Shown piece by piece: positions 43,324 to 52,886 of a DNA stretch of 64,000 nt. Below the pieces are notes generated by a model, which did not search any database, was not told the DNA's origin, and was given only the letters and a program-made list of their open reading frames with translations. This DNA is from Planctomycetota bacterium. Lineage in GTDB: Bacteria; Planctomycetota; UBA1135; UBA2386. Location: the NCBI GenBank assembly GCA_016794425.1, contig JAEUHR010000016.1:18446-82445 (forward strand), written 5' to 3'. The stretch's first letter is position 1, and the number at the start of each line of letters is the position of its first letter. A program made the position numbers and the translations under genes.

Positions 43324-44064
43324 TCAGCGCTGCGCCGCCTTGCTGAGCGCCACCAGCCACGCCCGGGCCTCGTCGTCGGTCAGCTGCGCCCGCCACAGCG
43401 GTTGCAGCAGCTCGGCGATCGCGTGCTTGCCGCGGTCCGCGTCGGCCCAGGCGCTGCCGGCCAGCAGCGTGCGCAGATGCCGTTCGAGGTGCTGCAGCAG
43501 CGCCGCGGTCGCCAGCGGCGGCCCGCCGGCCGGCGGCGGCACGGTGGCCATGCGAGCCGCGAACAACTCGGCCGCGAACACGCAGACCGCCTGCGCGAGG
43601 TTCAGCGACGACTGCGACGGCGCGGTCGGGATCACAGCCACCGCATGGCAACGCAACAGCTCGGCCGGCGCGAGGCCGTCGATCTCGCCGCCGAACAGCA
43701 GCGCCGCGCGCTGGTGGCGGCCGACCTCGTGCGCGACCTCGCGCGGCGTCAGTACGCGTGTGCCGGGCGGCGGTTCGTTGGTCGTGCCGACCACCCAGGT
43801 CGCGTCGGCCAGCGCCTCGTCGAGCGTCACGCCCTGCCGCGCGGTCTCGAGCACGTCGCGCGCCTGCACCGCCATGCGCCACGCGTCCGCCCACGAGCCG
43901 ATCCGCGAGTCGACGATCGTCAGCCGTGCCAGGCCGAAGTTCTTCATCGCCCGCGCGACGCTGCCGAGGTTGCTGGCCCAGCGCGGCCGCAGCAGCACGA
44001 TCTGCACGCCGGGCGGCGTCGCCGCAGGTTCGTCGGGCGGAGGCGGAAGCGGAGGCGTGACCAT
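43324..44064 (-). CDS. TrmJ/TrmH-family RNA 2'-O-methyltransferase (SPOUT)
   Basis: This 246-residue protein has the SPOUT methyltransferase motifs in order: NLGSVARAMKNFG (32-44, catalytic Arg38), FGGEIDGL (124-131) and IPTAPSQSSLNLAQAV (145-160), the SAM-binding knot. The short Pro-rich N-terminus (MVTPPLPPPPDEP) is unusual. The most likely role is 2'-O-methylation of a tRNA nucleotide, as in the TrmJ branch, but the rRNA branch cannot be excluded. It is divergent from the ASPIC/UnbV gene across a 241-nt gap. Confidence 0.85.
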   Translation of the reverse strand: MVTPPLPPPPDEPAATPPGVQIVLLRPRWASNLGSVARAMKNFGLARLTIVDSRIGSWADAWRMAVQARDVLETARQGVTLDEALADATWVVGTTNEPPPGTRVLTPREVAHEVGRHQRAALLFGGEIDGLAPAELLRCHAVAVIPTAPSQSSLNLAQAVCVFAAELFAARMATVPPPAGGPPLATAALLQHLERHLRTLLAGSAWADADRGKHAIAELLQPLWRAQLTDDEARAWLVALSKAAQR

Positions 44065-44305
44065 CGACTGCGGCACCCGCAGGCTACCGCTGCGCCTGCC
44101 CGGCGCGCACGAACGAGCCGCGATCGCTGCCCGACCCCTGTCCTGTTTCGAGCCTGCGACCCGGCGCCGCACACGGCACACTCGGCGCCGCGAGGCACCG
44201 GTGCCACGGTCGGCACGCGTACCGCCGCCGGCTGCGATGCAGCCGTCGCATCGCCCCACGCCTGCGCCAGCGCCGGGCACGCGGCCGCGCGAAGTATGCT
44301 CGGCC

Positions 44306-46579
44306 GTGGCCACGTTCTCGCGTCGACTGCTCGCATCCGCAGCCTGCCTGATCGCTGCAGCTGCGTCCCGCGGCCAGGAACCCGCGCCGCCACCGTGCTG
44401 CGCGACCCCGTCGCCCGCGCTGGCGCCGCTGCCGACGAACGCGACCGCGAAGGAAGCGTGGTTGCGCCGCATCCACGACGGCGCCGCCACGGACCGCAGC
44501 AACGTCTACCTGTCGCCGAGCTACATCGACGAACTGCGCCAACGGCTGGCCGCGACCGAGGGCAAGCCGATGCCGGCCGAACGCTCGCGCCGGCTGTGGG
44601 AACTCGCGCAGGCGACGCTGAGCATCGGCGCAGTCGACGAGACGATCCGCCTGCTCGAAGAGTGCGTGCGGATCGCCGAGACCGACCCGCAGACCGGTCC
44701 GGCGATGCTGCCCGAATCGCTGTTCCGGCTCGCGGTCGCGCACTTCCGCGACGCCGAGAAGAAGAACTGCATCGCCAACCACAACGTCGACAGCTGCATC
44801 CTGCCGCTGTCGCCGCGCGCCGTGCACGTGCACCGCGACGGCGCGACGGCCGCGCGCGCGGCACTCGAACGGCTGCTGGCGCTGCCGCAGGACCACCTGC
44901 GCCTCGAGGCGATCTGGCTGCTGAACATCACGCACATGGCGCTCGGCAGCTGGCCGGACTCGGTGCCGCAGCCGTACCGGATCGCCCCCGAACGCTACGG
45001 CGCCGAGGCGCCGTTCCCGCGCTTCGTCGACGTCGCCCGCGACGTCGGCCTCGCCCGCCACGGCCACGCCGGCAGCGTCGTGATCGACGACTTCACCGGC
45101 GACGGCCGGCTCGACGTGGTGACCGTGAAGTTCGACACCGACCAGAGCGTGCAGCTGCACCGCAACGAAGGAGACGGCCGCTTCACCGACGTCACCGCCG
45201 AAGCCGGCCTGAGCCTGCAGCTCGGCGGCATCAACGTCGTCCAGGCCGACGTCGACGGCGACGGCCTGCTGGACCTGCTGGTGCTGCGCGGCGGCGGCTT
45301 CTCGGCCCGCGCCGAGCACCCGAACTCGCTGCTGCGGCAGGATCGCCCCGGCCACTTCGTCGACGTCACCGCCGACGCCGGCATCGAGATCGCGGCGCCG
45401 ACGCGCACCGCGGCGTTCGCCGACTGGGACCTCGATGGCGACCTCGACCTGTTCCTCGGCTACGAGAGCGAGACCGTCTACCTCGACGCGGAGACCGGCG
45501 CGAACGCCCGCGAGCAGTATCCGAGCCGGATGTTCCGCAACGACGGCACCGGCCGCTTCGAAGACGTGACCGCCGCGAGCGGCGTGCGCAATCCGCACTA
45601 CTGCGCCGGCGCGGTGTTCGGCGACGTCGACGGCGACCGCTACCCCGACCTGTTCGTGTCGAACTTCATGGGCCCGAACCGGCTGTTCGTGAACCAGCGC
45701 GACGGGACGTTCCGCGACGCGGCGAAGGTGCACCGGATCAGCGGCACGCGCGAGAGCGGCCCGGCCGGCTTCGTCGACTACGACAACGACGGCGACCTCG
45801 ACCTGTTCGTGACCGCGTGCCGGCACCTGCTGCAGATCCAGTCGATCGCCGCCGCGCACGTGCACGGCGCCGTCAGCGGCCCGACGCAGGCGCTGTACGA
45901 GAACGACGGCAAGGGCGCGTTCCTCGACGTCAGCGAGCCGCGCGGCCTGCGCCGCGTGCTGACGGCCTCGAGCCTGAACTTCGGCGACGTCGACAACGAC
46001 GGCAGCGTCGACCTCTACATCGGCACCGGCGCGCACGACTTCGCGGCGCTGTTCCCCAACGTGCTGCTGCTCGGCGGTGAGCGCTTCCGCGACGCGACGA
46101 CCGCGGCGGGTGTCGGCCACCTGCAGAAGTGCTACGGCGTCGCCTGCGCCGACCTCGACGACGACGGCGACCTCGATCTGTCGCTGTCCGTCGGCGGCTT
46201 CCACCCCGACGACGAGTTCAGCGACGTGCTGTTCCGCAACCCCGGCAACGACCACCACTGGCTGTCGGTGCAGCTGCGCGGCGTCACCGACAACCGCTTC
46301 GGCATCGGCGCGCGCGTGCACGCGCGGGTCGTGGGCCCGGCCGGCGAACGCAGCGTCTACCAGACCATCGGCATGGGCGCCTCGTTCGGCGGCAACCCGC
46401 TGCGCGCCCACCTGGGGCTCGGCCGCGCCGACCGCATCCTGTTCGTCGAGGTGCTGTGGCCCGCCAGCGGCCGCACGCAGCGCATCGAGGAAGTCCCGCT
46501 CGACGCGTCGATCCGCATCGCGCAGGACCGGCCCGGCTTCGAGCGACTCGAGCGCACGCCGTTCCGGCTCGGTCGCTAG
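44306..46579 (+). CDS. secreted ASPIC/UnbV protein with FG-GAP/VCBS repeats
   Basis: This 757-residue protein starts at a GTG (44306) with a signal peptide (FSRRLLASAACLIAAAASRGQ region, about 1-20). It carries seven DxDxDG-type calcium motifs, e.g. DFTGDGRLD, DVDGDGLLD, DWDLDGDLD, DVDGDRYPD, DYDNDGDLD, DVDNDGSVD and DLDDDGDLD, spaced about 45-80 residues. These form an FG-GAP/VCBS beta-propeller. The C-terminal 100 residues (NDHHWLSVQLRGVTDNRFGI then GERSVYQTIGMGASFGGNP) are the ASPIC/UnbV domain. Such proteins are widespread in Planctomycetes and Bacteroidetes; their biochemical role is unknown. A hairpin follows the stop codon. Confidence 0.85.
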   Translation: MATFSRRLLASAACLIAAAASRGQEPAPPPCCATPSPALAPLPTNATAKEAWLRRIHDGAATDRSNVYLSPSYIDELRQRLAATEGKPMPAERSRRLWELAQATLSIGAVDETIRLLEECVRIAETDPQTGPAMLPESLFRLAVAHFRDAEKKNCIANHNVDSCILPLSPRAVHVHRDGATAARAALERLLALPQDHLRLEAIWLLNITHMALGSWPDSVPQPYRIAPERYGAEAPFPRFVDVARDVGLARHGHAGSVVIDDFTGDGRLDVVTVKFDTDQSVQLHRNEGDGRFTDVTAEAGLSLQLGGINVVQADVDGDGLLDLLVLRGGGFSARAEHPNSLLRQDRPGHFVDVTADAGIEIAAPTRTAAFADWDLDGDLDLFLGYESETVYLDAETGANAREQYPSRMFRNDGTGRFEDVTAASGVRNPHYCAGAVFGDVDGDRYPDLFVSNFMGPNRLFVNQRDGTFRDAAKVHRISGTRESGPAGFVDYDNDGDLDLFVTACRHLLQIQSIAAAHVHGAVSGPTQALYENDGKGAFLDVSEPRGLRRVLTASSLNFGDVDNDGSVDLYIGTGAHDFAALFPNVLLLGGERFRDATTAAGVGHLQKCYGVACADLDDDGDLDLSLSVGGFHPDDEFSDVLFRNPGNDHHWLSVQLRGVTDNRFGIGARVHARVVGPAGERSVYQTIGMGASFGGNPLRAHLGLGRADRILFVEVLWPASGRTQRIEEVPLDASIRIAQDRPGFERLERTPFRLGR

Positions 46580-46602
46580 GCGGCGCGTCAGTACGCGCCG
46601 CC
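46579..46602. terminator. 10-bp hairpin in the 8-nt gap between convergent genes
   Basis: GGCGGCGCGT (46579-46588) pairs with ACGCGCCGCC (46593-46602) around a CAGT loop. The hairpin starts at the last base of the upstream TAG and covers the intergenic gap and the end of the minus-strand gene, whose stop lies at 46588-46590. It is a good candidate for a bidirectional terminator, without a T run. Confidence 0.55.
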
Positions 46603-49134
46603 CACCAGGTCCAGACCGTTGGTGGCGGTGATCACGATCGAACCGCTGCCGACGTCGAGCGGCACGACCTGGTGGTAGAAGTGCACGCCCACCAGCGACG
46701 GGAACGGCGCCACGTAGATCGAGGTCTCGAACGCGCCCGCAACCGTGAGCCCGAGCTGCATCACGTCGGGAGTCGTCAGCAAGTTGCAGCCCGGCAGGGC
46801 TTCGGGCAGCACGGCGACGAGCGGCAGAGAGACCGGCGTGAACCCGAACAGCGCGACCGCGACGCCCTGCGCCGGCATGCCGGTGGCGATCGTGCGCAGC
46901 CAGGCCCGCTCCCACGGCAGCGTCCGAGCCGCGAGCACGTTGGCGCCGCCGGTGCCGGTGCAACCGCTGCCGTAGGCCTGCGCCTGCGCCGGGCACGTGC
47001 TGACGAGGCGGGCGACGTTCGCGGTGATCGTGCTTCCCGCGCCGTCGAAGTAGCCGCCGGCGATCACCGCGCCGTCCGCGGTCACGGCGAGCGCCTTGAC
47101 GGCGTCGCCGGCGTAGCTGCCGCCGAGCAGCACCGCTTCCCAGTCGTCACTCGTCGGCCGGAGCTGCAGCAGGCTGGTCGCGACGGAACTGGTCGGATCG
47201 GAGACGAGCTGGCGCGACGTGCCGACCAGGATCGTGTTGTCCGGCAGGCAGGCGATCGCGTGCACCGGCCTGTCGAGTGGCGTGCCGTCGTACGGGACCT
47301 CGGTGAAGCTGGAGCCGTTCCACTGCGCCAGGTGGTCCACACTGCCGGAGCCGGCCCACTGGAACGAGCCGCCGACCAGCAGGCCGCCGTTCGGCGTTTC
47401 CGCGAGGGCGAGCACGTCGCCACCGCCGACACCGTCGCCGTACGCACGCCACGAGAACCCGTCGAAGTACGCCACGCGTTCGGCCGGCTGGCCGAAGACG
47501 CCGGCGACCGTGAAGCTGCCGCCCATCACCAGCGTGCCGTCGGTCCTCTGGCACAGCGCCTGGACCGCACCATTGCAGCCGCCGCCGACCTCGCTCCACG
47601 CGGTGCCCGTCCAGCGCGCGACCCGCGCCGCCGGCACACCGCCGGCCACCGTGAACTCGCCGCCGGCGACCAGGTCGCCGTTCGGCAGCACGAGCAGCGC
47701 GGAGACCGCCGCGTTGGTGCCCGAACCGAGCGGCAACCACGCCGTGCCGTTCCAGCGCGCGATGTGGTCGGCGACGCCACCGGTGGCGAGGCGGAACGTG
47801 CCGCCCGCGACGAGGTCCCCGTTCGGCAGGCGCGCCAGCGCCCGCACGGCGCCGGTGCCGCCGGTCACGCCACCGCCGAGCGGCGCCCACGCGTTCGCGC
47901 TGCCGCGCGCGACGCCGTTCACGGTCACGCCCGAGATCGTGCGGAAGTCGCCGCCGATCGCGAGGTCGCCGTCCAGCGGCTGCACGGCGAGCACCGGCCG
48001 CGGCACCCCGGCACCGTCGACGGTCTGCCAGGCGACGCCGTCGAACGTCCACACGCCGCCGATCTCGTGCAGGATCGAGGCGTCGGTCAGGCCGGCGACG
48101 TAGCGGCCGCCGAAGTAGGCGACCGTCTGGACCGTGACCGGCGTCGCGCCGGCGAGGAACTGCACGCCGTTCAGCGAGGTGCCGAGCTGGTTCCAGGCGC
48201 CGCCGGCCCACAGCGAGACGAACGATCCCTGCGCCGCGGCGACCTCGTAGGAGGACACCTGCGAGCGCACGAGCAGGCGCGTGACCGGCACCGCTGAAGG
48301 CATCGCGCCGAGGTTGGTCCACGAGTTGGTCGCCACCGAGAAGCGCGCGACCTTGTCGACCGCCACGCCACCGGCCACCGTGAAGTCGCCGCCGAGGATC
48401 AGGTACGACGTCGTGACCGCCGCCGTCAGCCGCACCGCGAGCGCATGCACGGTGCCGTTGCAGCCGGGGGTCGCGGCCCATGCCGCACCGGTCCAGATCG
48501 CCAGGTTCGAGGTCGACACGCCGCCGGCCGCACTGAACTGGCCGCCGACGTAGAGCGCGCTCTGGTTCAGGTAGGTGTAGACCGCCAGCGCCTTGACGGA
48601 GCCGGTCGCGATGCCGGTGCCGAGCGCGGCCCACGTCGTGCCGTTCCACCGCGCGATGTCGTTGGTGCCGGCCCCGTTCATGCTGACGAAGTCGCCGCCG
48701 GCCACGAGTTCGCCGTTCCACACCACCAGGGCGTCGATGGTCGCGCCGGAATGGGTGATGCCGATCTGCACCCAGCTGCCGCCGGTGCGCCGGAACACGC
48801 GCTCGCCCACGGCCGCGACGAGGTCGCCGTTGTAGACCGTCAGGGCGGTCGTGGCGCCGGTCCCCGGTGCGCCGAGCGTCGTCCACGCGCTGCCGTCGAA
48901 CATCGCCACCCGGCTCGTGGCCGCGGCGACCTCGAACTCCCCGCCCATCACCAGCGCCACCGGCAATGGCCCACCGCCGTCCGGATCCCAGTTCGCCGAG
49001 CACAACACGCGGCCGCGCGGCATCGAGACCGGGTCGCCGGGCTCGGCGACGAGGCTGCATTGGGCCGGCAACGCGGCGGTGAGCGCGACAGCGGCGAGCA
49101 CCGCCGCGAACCCACGAAGGCTGGAAGTGTCCAT
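46588..49134 (-). CDS. secreted propeller-repeat protein (DUF5122-like units) with shared C-terminal module
   Basis: This 848-residue protein has a signal peptide (residues 1-24, ending LPAQC). Residues about 66-710 hold some 12 blade-like units of 45-55 residues, with forms such as ARWNGTAWLPLGSGTNAAV and LPNGDLVAGGEFTVAGG. They are more divergent than those at 53021: several units have lost the ARWNG consensus (e.g. AYFDGFSWRAYGDGV). The last 137 residues begin CPAQAQAYGSGCTGTGG and end TATNGLDLVGGAY, the shared surface module. The protein is probably exported and adhesive or structural; no enzyme motif was seen. Confidence 0.8.
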   Translation of the reverse strand: MDTSSLRGFAAVLAAVALTAALPAQCSLVAEPGDPVSMPRGRVLCSANWDPDGGGPLPVALVMGGEFEVAAATSRVAMFDGSAWTTLGAPGTGATTALTVYNGDLVAAVGERVFRRTGGSWVQIGITHSGATIDALVVWNGELVAGGDFVSMNGAGTNDIARWNGTTWAALGTGIATGSVKALAVYTYLNQSALYVGGQFSAAGGVSTSNLAIWTGAAWAATPGCNGTVHALAVRLTAAVTTSYLILGGDFTVAGGVAVDKVARFSVATNSWTNLGAMPSAVPVTRLLVRSQVSSYEVAAAQGSFVSLWAGGAWNQLGTSLNGVQFLAGATPVTVQTVAYFGGRYVAGLTDASILHEIGGVWTFDGVAWQTVDGAGVPRPVLAVQPLDGDLAIGGDFRTISGVTVNGVARGSANAWAPLGGGVTGGTGAVRALARLPNGDLVAGGTFRLATGGVADHIARWNGTAWLPLGSGTNAAVSALLVLPNGDLVAGGEFTVAGGVPAARVARWTGTAWSEVGGGCNGAVQALCQRTDGTLVMGGSFTVAGVFGQPAERVAYFDGFSWRAYGDGVGGGDVLALAETPNGGLLVGGSFQWAGSGSVDHLAQWNGSSFTEVPYDGTPLDRPVHAIACLPDNTILVGTSRQLVSDPTSSVATSLLQLRPTSDDWEAVLLGGSYAGDAVKALAVTADGAVIAGGYFDGAGSTITANVARLVSTCPAQAQAYGSGCTGTGGANVLAARTLPWERAWLRTIATGMPAQGVAVALFGFTPVSLPLVAVLPEALPGCNLLTTPDVMQLGLTVAGAFETSIYVAPFPSLVGVHFYHQVVPLDVGSGSIVITATNGLDLVGGAY

Positions 49135-49251
49135 GGTGCTTGCCCCGGCACCGATGCAGGACCCGGCGCTCCGTGACGCCGGAATGCGATTCCGGTCCTC
49201 GGCTGCAGCCGGGGCCGATCCCGGCGGCTGCAGCGGGGCACTGGGGGCGCC

Positions 49252-50364
49252 CTACGGCATCGACAGCACGGTCGGCAGGCCGAGCGAGATGCCCGCCGCG
49301 CCGAGGCCGACGGCCTGCAGCCCGAACGTCAGGCCGGGCGGCGCCGGCGGATGCGGGATCGACGCGACGTGGTTGCGCGTCGTGGCGTCGTAGATGCCGG
49401 CGTAGAGCGGCGTGAACGTGGCGAGGTCGAGCCAGGTCAGCCCGAGCGGCGTCGCGACCGCGGGCGCGAGCGCGCTGAACACGGTGACGAAGACCTCGTT
49501 GGCCGGGCCGTGCGCCGCCGCGGTCAGCACGGTGCCGTCGCTCGACGCGCGCAGGCTGGCGAACTCGAACACGGTCGCCACGGCACCGGTGATCGGTGGC
49601 GCGCTGCCGCCGGCGCCGAGCGTCGTCGACGGGTCGAGCAGCACCGTGCCGCCCGCGAATGCCTGGATCGCCGGCTGGCCGAAGGAACCGGTGCCGGTGC
49701 CGAGCAGGTCCGAACGCGTGGCGAGCAGCGTGCCGCCGCCGTCGAGCCACACTGCGGCGGTACCCGGCACGAACGCGCCGTGCACCGAGCACTGCACCAG
49801 CGAGATGGTACTGGCGACCGACAAGATGCCCGGCGCCCAACTCGTCGGGTCGACGACGCACTGTTCGAAGGCCACCACCGAGTCCGTGGCACTCGCACGC
49901 AGCAGCAGCGCGCGGGCGACGTGCACCTGCACCGACCGGTCGACCACCAGGCCCCACATCTCGGCGCCACCCTGGTTGGCGAGGTCGTGCAGCGACACCG
50001 GTCCCTCGCAGCGTTCGACCGAGAGCGCCATCGAGATCCCGCTGAGGCTCTGCAGCGTGAACCCGCGCACGACGACCGGCTGGTTCGGCCCGAGGTCGTG
50101 CACGCGGATACTCGAACCGGGGAACGCAGTCCGCAACAGCGCGCCTTGCCCGACCAGCTGCAGCGACTTGTCGATGTCGATGTTCTCGAGGTAGCTGCCG
50201 CCGACCACCAGCACCGTGTCACCGGCCGCAGCGGCCGCGATCGCGGCGCCGATGGTCGCGAAGGTCTGCCCCGGTCCGACCGTGTGCACTTGCTGGCACG
50301 GCGCCACGGCGGTGAGAAGGAGAGCAACCGCGAACGAGGCGAGACGAGCGAGCATGCCGGCCAT
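49252..50364 (-). CDS. secreted right-handed beta-helix protein
   Basis: This 370-residue protein has a signal peptide (residues 1-27, ending APCQQ). It begins with the pattern of pectate-lyase-type parallel beta-helices: FATIGAAIAAAAAGDTVLVV and GSYLENIDIDKSLQLVGQG (about 38-75). Further coils follow (PVVVRGFTLQSLSGI, SLVQCSVHGAFVPG). The C-terminal 60 residues (TFTPLYAGIYDATTRNH, then GLTFGLQAVGLGAAGISLG) resemble the tails of the surface proteins nearby. The catalytic residues of polysaccharide lyases were not found, so it is likely a binding protein. The start at 50364 is preferred; the ATG at 50355 is also plausible. Confidence 0.7.
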   Translation of the reverse strand: MAGMLARLASFAVALLLTAVAPCQQVHTVGPGQTFATIGAAIAAAAAGDTVLVVGGSYLENIDIDKSLQLVGQGALLRTAFPGSSIRVHDLGPNQPVVVRGFTLQSLSGISMALSVERCEGPVSLHDLANQGGAEMWGLVVDRSVQVHVARALLLRASATDSVVAFEQCVVDPTSWAPGILSVASTISLVQCSVHGAFVPGTAAVWLDGGGTLLATRSDLLGTGTGSFGQPAIQAFAGGTVLLDPSTTLGAGGSAPPITGAVATVFEFASLRASSDGTVLTAAAHGPANEVFVTVFSALAPAVATPLGLTWLDLATFTPLYAGIYDATTRNHVASIPHPPAPPGLTFGLQAVGLGAAGISLGLPTVLSMP

Positions 50365-50463
50365 TCTCACGGCCGGCGCCCAGGCGACAATCCCCGGGCT
50401 CGGCCCCCGCCCCGCCGCGGATTGCACCGCCGGATCGGTCGCGTATTCCTCGGGCCTGCGCCG

Positions 50464-50904
50464 TCAGGGCGCGCGCCGGTTCGAGATGTCGTCGTCGGTG
50501 CCTTCGTGGCCGTCGGGTCCGGCGCTGCGGACCTCCCAGCCCGGCTCGCCTTCGCACTCGAGCAGCCGGTAGTCGTTGCCCCACGGGTCCTGCGGCAGTT
50601 CTTCGAGCGGCCGGCGCCCGGCGGCGTCCTTCTCGGTCAGCGCCGCCAGGTTCGCGGGCAGCCGGCCGGCCTCGGCGCGATAGCCCTTCACGGCGGTGGC
50701 GATCGTCATCACGTTGGTGCGGGCGACCTGTTCGCGCGCCTGGTCGCCCCGCTCGACGACGTTGGGCACGACCAGCGCCGCGAGCAGCCCGAGGATCAGG
50801 ATCACGACCATCACCTCGACGAGCGTGAAGCCGTAGGCGGGAGGAACGCGAACCGCGCTCGGAGCCGCGCGACCGACCGGAGGTGCAGGTGCCATGCGCG
50901 CCAT
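50464..50904 (-). CDS. gspG: type II secretion major pseudopilin (GspG-like)
   Basis: This 146-residue protein has a prepilin signal: cleavage site G25/F26 in AYGFTLVEVMVVILILGL, with Glu30 at position 5 of the mature N-terminus. The globular part has DPWGNDYRL, a conserved GspG strand, and GPDGHEGTDDD (about 130-140), the calcium-binding loop typical of GspG. The long, basic 25-residue leader is unusual but common in Planctomycetes. No other type II secretion gene is present nearby, so the protein may act with components encoded elsewhere. The nearest gene upstream is divergent (ABC-F at 50991). Confidence 0.85.
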   Translation of the reverse strand: MARMAPAPPVGRAAPSAVRVPPAYGFTLVEVMVVILILGLLAALVVPNVVERGDQAREQVARTNVMTIATAVKGYRAEAGRLPANLAALTEKDAAGRRPLEELPQDPWGNDYRLLECEGEPGWEVRSAGPDGHEGTDDDISNRRAP

Positions 50905-50990
50905 CGGACGGCACTCCCGTGCCGACCTTCCACGGACCCACCGGCTGCGCGCGCCTCGGCGGTGTGCCCTGCTATCCTGCGCACCCCCCG

Positions 50991-52886
50991 ATGACGCTGG
51001 TCACGCTCGAACAGGTCGTCCGCCGCTTCGGCGAGGACCCGATCCTCGACGGGCTGTCGCTGCGCGTCGACGAAGGCGACCGGCTCGGCGTGGTCGGCGA
51101 CAACGGCGCCGGCAAGACGACGATGGTGCGCATCCTGGCCGGCGTCGACGAGCCCGACCTCGGCCAGCGCAACCCGCGCAACGGCCTGCGCATCGCCTAC
51201 GGCGCGCAGATGCCGGCGATGCCGAAGGGCACCACGGTGCGCGACCTGGTGCTGCGCGGCACCGGCGAACACGACGCGCTGACCGCGCGCATGCGTTCGC
51301 TCGAGGCGAAGATGGCGACCGGCGACGCGGCTGCGCTGCGTGAGTACGGCGAACTGCAGGCCGCGTTCGAGGCCGGCGGCGGCTACGACCACGAACACCA
51401 GTGCGAGAAGGTGCTGTCCGGCATCGGCTTCCCGCTCGCCGACCTGCAGAAGGACGTGTCGGTGCTCAGCGGCGGCGAGAAGTCGCGCGTGCAGCTGGCG
51501 ATCCTGATGACGACGCCCGCCGACCTGCTGATCCTCGACGAGCCGACCAACCATCTCGACCTGCAGGGCATCGAGTTCGTCGAGGACTTCGTGCAGCGCT
51601 ATCCGGGCGCGGTCGTCGTCGTCAGCCACGACCGGCGCTTCCTCGACAACGTCGCGACGGCGATCGTCGAGGTCGCCGACGGCATCGCGACGCGCTGGAA
51701 GGGCAACTTCACGCACTACAGCCAGCAGCGCGACCTGGCGCTGCTGACGCAGGCACGCGCCTTCAAGACGCAGCGCGAGTTCGTCGAGAAGGAGATGGAG
51801 TTCATCCGCCGCAACATGGCCGGCCGCATGAGCGCGCAGGCCAAGGGCCGGTTGAAGCGTCTGCAACGCCTGCAGCTGATCGACAAGCCGAAGGGCAATC
51901 GAAGCACGATGAAGCTGACGTTCGGCAAGACGACGCGCGGCCAGCAGGGCCAGACCGCGATCGAGTGCGAGGACGTCACGGTCAAGGCCGGCGCGCGCAC
52001 GCTGATCGAACACGGCGATCTGCGCATCTGGTTCGGCGAGGTCACGGCGCTGCTCGGCCGCAACGGCGCCGGCAAGACGACCCTGCTGCGGCTGCTGGCG
52101 GGCCAGGGCCAGCCGGCAGCCGGCACGATCCGGCGCGCGCACAACCTGCGCGTCGGCTACTTCAGCCAGGAGAAGAACGACCTGCCGCAGCACGGCACCG
52201 TGCTCGAGGCGCTGCGCGAACTCGACCGCACCGTCGACGAACGCGAGCTGCGCGACCACCTGGCGCTGTTCCTGTTCTGCGGCGACGACGTCGACAAGCC
52301 GGTCGCGGAGCTGTCGGGCGGCGAGAAGCAGCGGCTGTCGCTCGCGCGCATGACGCGCGCGCAGTTCGACCTCTTGTGCCTCGACGAGCCGACCAACCAC
52401 CTCGACGTCGCCGGCACCGAGGGTCTCGAGCAGGCGCTGAAGGAGTTCCCGGGCACCGCGGTGCTGATCACGCACGACCGCCGGCTCGTCGAAGAAGTCG
52501 CCGACCGCGTGGTCTGGGTCGAAGCCGGCCGCGTGCGCACGTTCGACCAGGGCCTCGCGCAGTGCCAGCGCGTGCTGGCCGAAGAACGCTCGGCTGCGCG
52601 CACGGCCGAGGCCGAAGCCAGGGAGAAGGCCGCCGCGAAGGCCGCGGCGCCTGCCGACGAACCGAAGAAGGCGATCGAGACTGGCAAGGTGCGCAACCCG
52701 CTGCTGTTCCAGCGGCTCGAGGAACGCATCATCGCGCTCGAGGCGGCGATCGAAGGCGTGCGCGCGGCGATGCTCGAGCCCGAGAACTACGCCAGTGCCG
52801 CGAAGATGAAGCAGCTGCAGCAGGACGAGGCGGCGAAGCAGCGCGAGCTCGCCGAGGCCTACGAGCAGTGGGAGAACTGGCAGTAG
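50991..52886 (+). CDS. ABC-F family ATPase (Uup/Ettp-like)
   Basis: This 631-residue protein has two ABC domains and no transmembrane segment, the mark of ABC-F proteins. Domain 1: GDNGAGKTT (36-44), LSGGE (159-163) and DEPTNHLD (183-190). Domain 2: GRNGAGKTT (356-364), LSGGE (441-445) and DEPTNHLD (465-472). The linker contains the Pro/Arg-rich segment GRMSAQAKGRLKR (278-290), and the C-terminal 75 residues (RLEERIIALEAAIEGVRAAM) form a coiled coil as in Uup. Such proteins act at the ribosome or in translation factor roles; Uup-type members also affect transposon precise excision. The ATG at 50991 is the natural start. Confidence 0.87.
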   Translation: MTLVTLEQVVRRFGEDPILDGLSLRVDEGDRLGVVGDNGAGKTTMVRILAGVDEPDLGQRNPRNGLRIAYGAQMPAMPKGTTVRDLVLRGTGEHDALTARMRSLEAKMATGDAAALREYGELQAAFEAGGGYDHEHQCEKVLSGIGFPLADLQKDVSVLSGGEKSRVQLAILMTTPADLLILDEPTNHLDLQGIEFVEDFVQRYPGAVVVVSHDRRFLDNVATAIVEVADGIATRWKGNFTHYSQQRDLALLTQARAFKTQREFVEKEMEFIRRNMAGRMSAQAKGRLKRLQRLQLIDKPKGNRSTMKLTFGKTTRGQQGQTAIECEDVTVKAGARTLIEHGDLRIWFGEVTALLGRNGAGKTTLLRLLAGQGQPAAGTIRRAHNLRVGYFSQEKNDLPQHGTVLEALRELDRTVDERELRDHLALFLFCGDDVDKPVAELSGGEKQRLSLARMTRAQFDLLCLDEPTNHLDVAGTEGLEQALKEFPGTAVLITHDRRLVEEVADRVVWVEAGRVRTFDQGLAQCQRVLAEERSAARTAEAEAREKAAAKAAAPADEPKKAIETGKVRNPLLFQRLEERIIALEAAIEGVRAAMLEPENYASAAKMKQLQQDEAAKQRELAEAYEQWENWQ

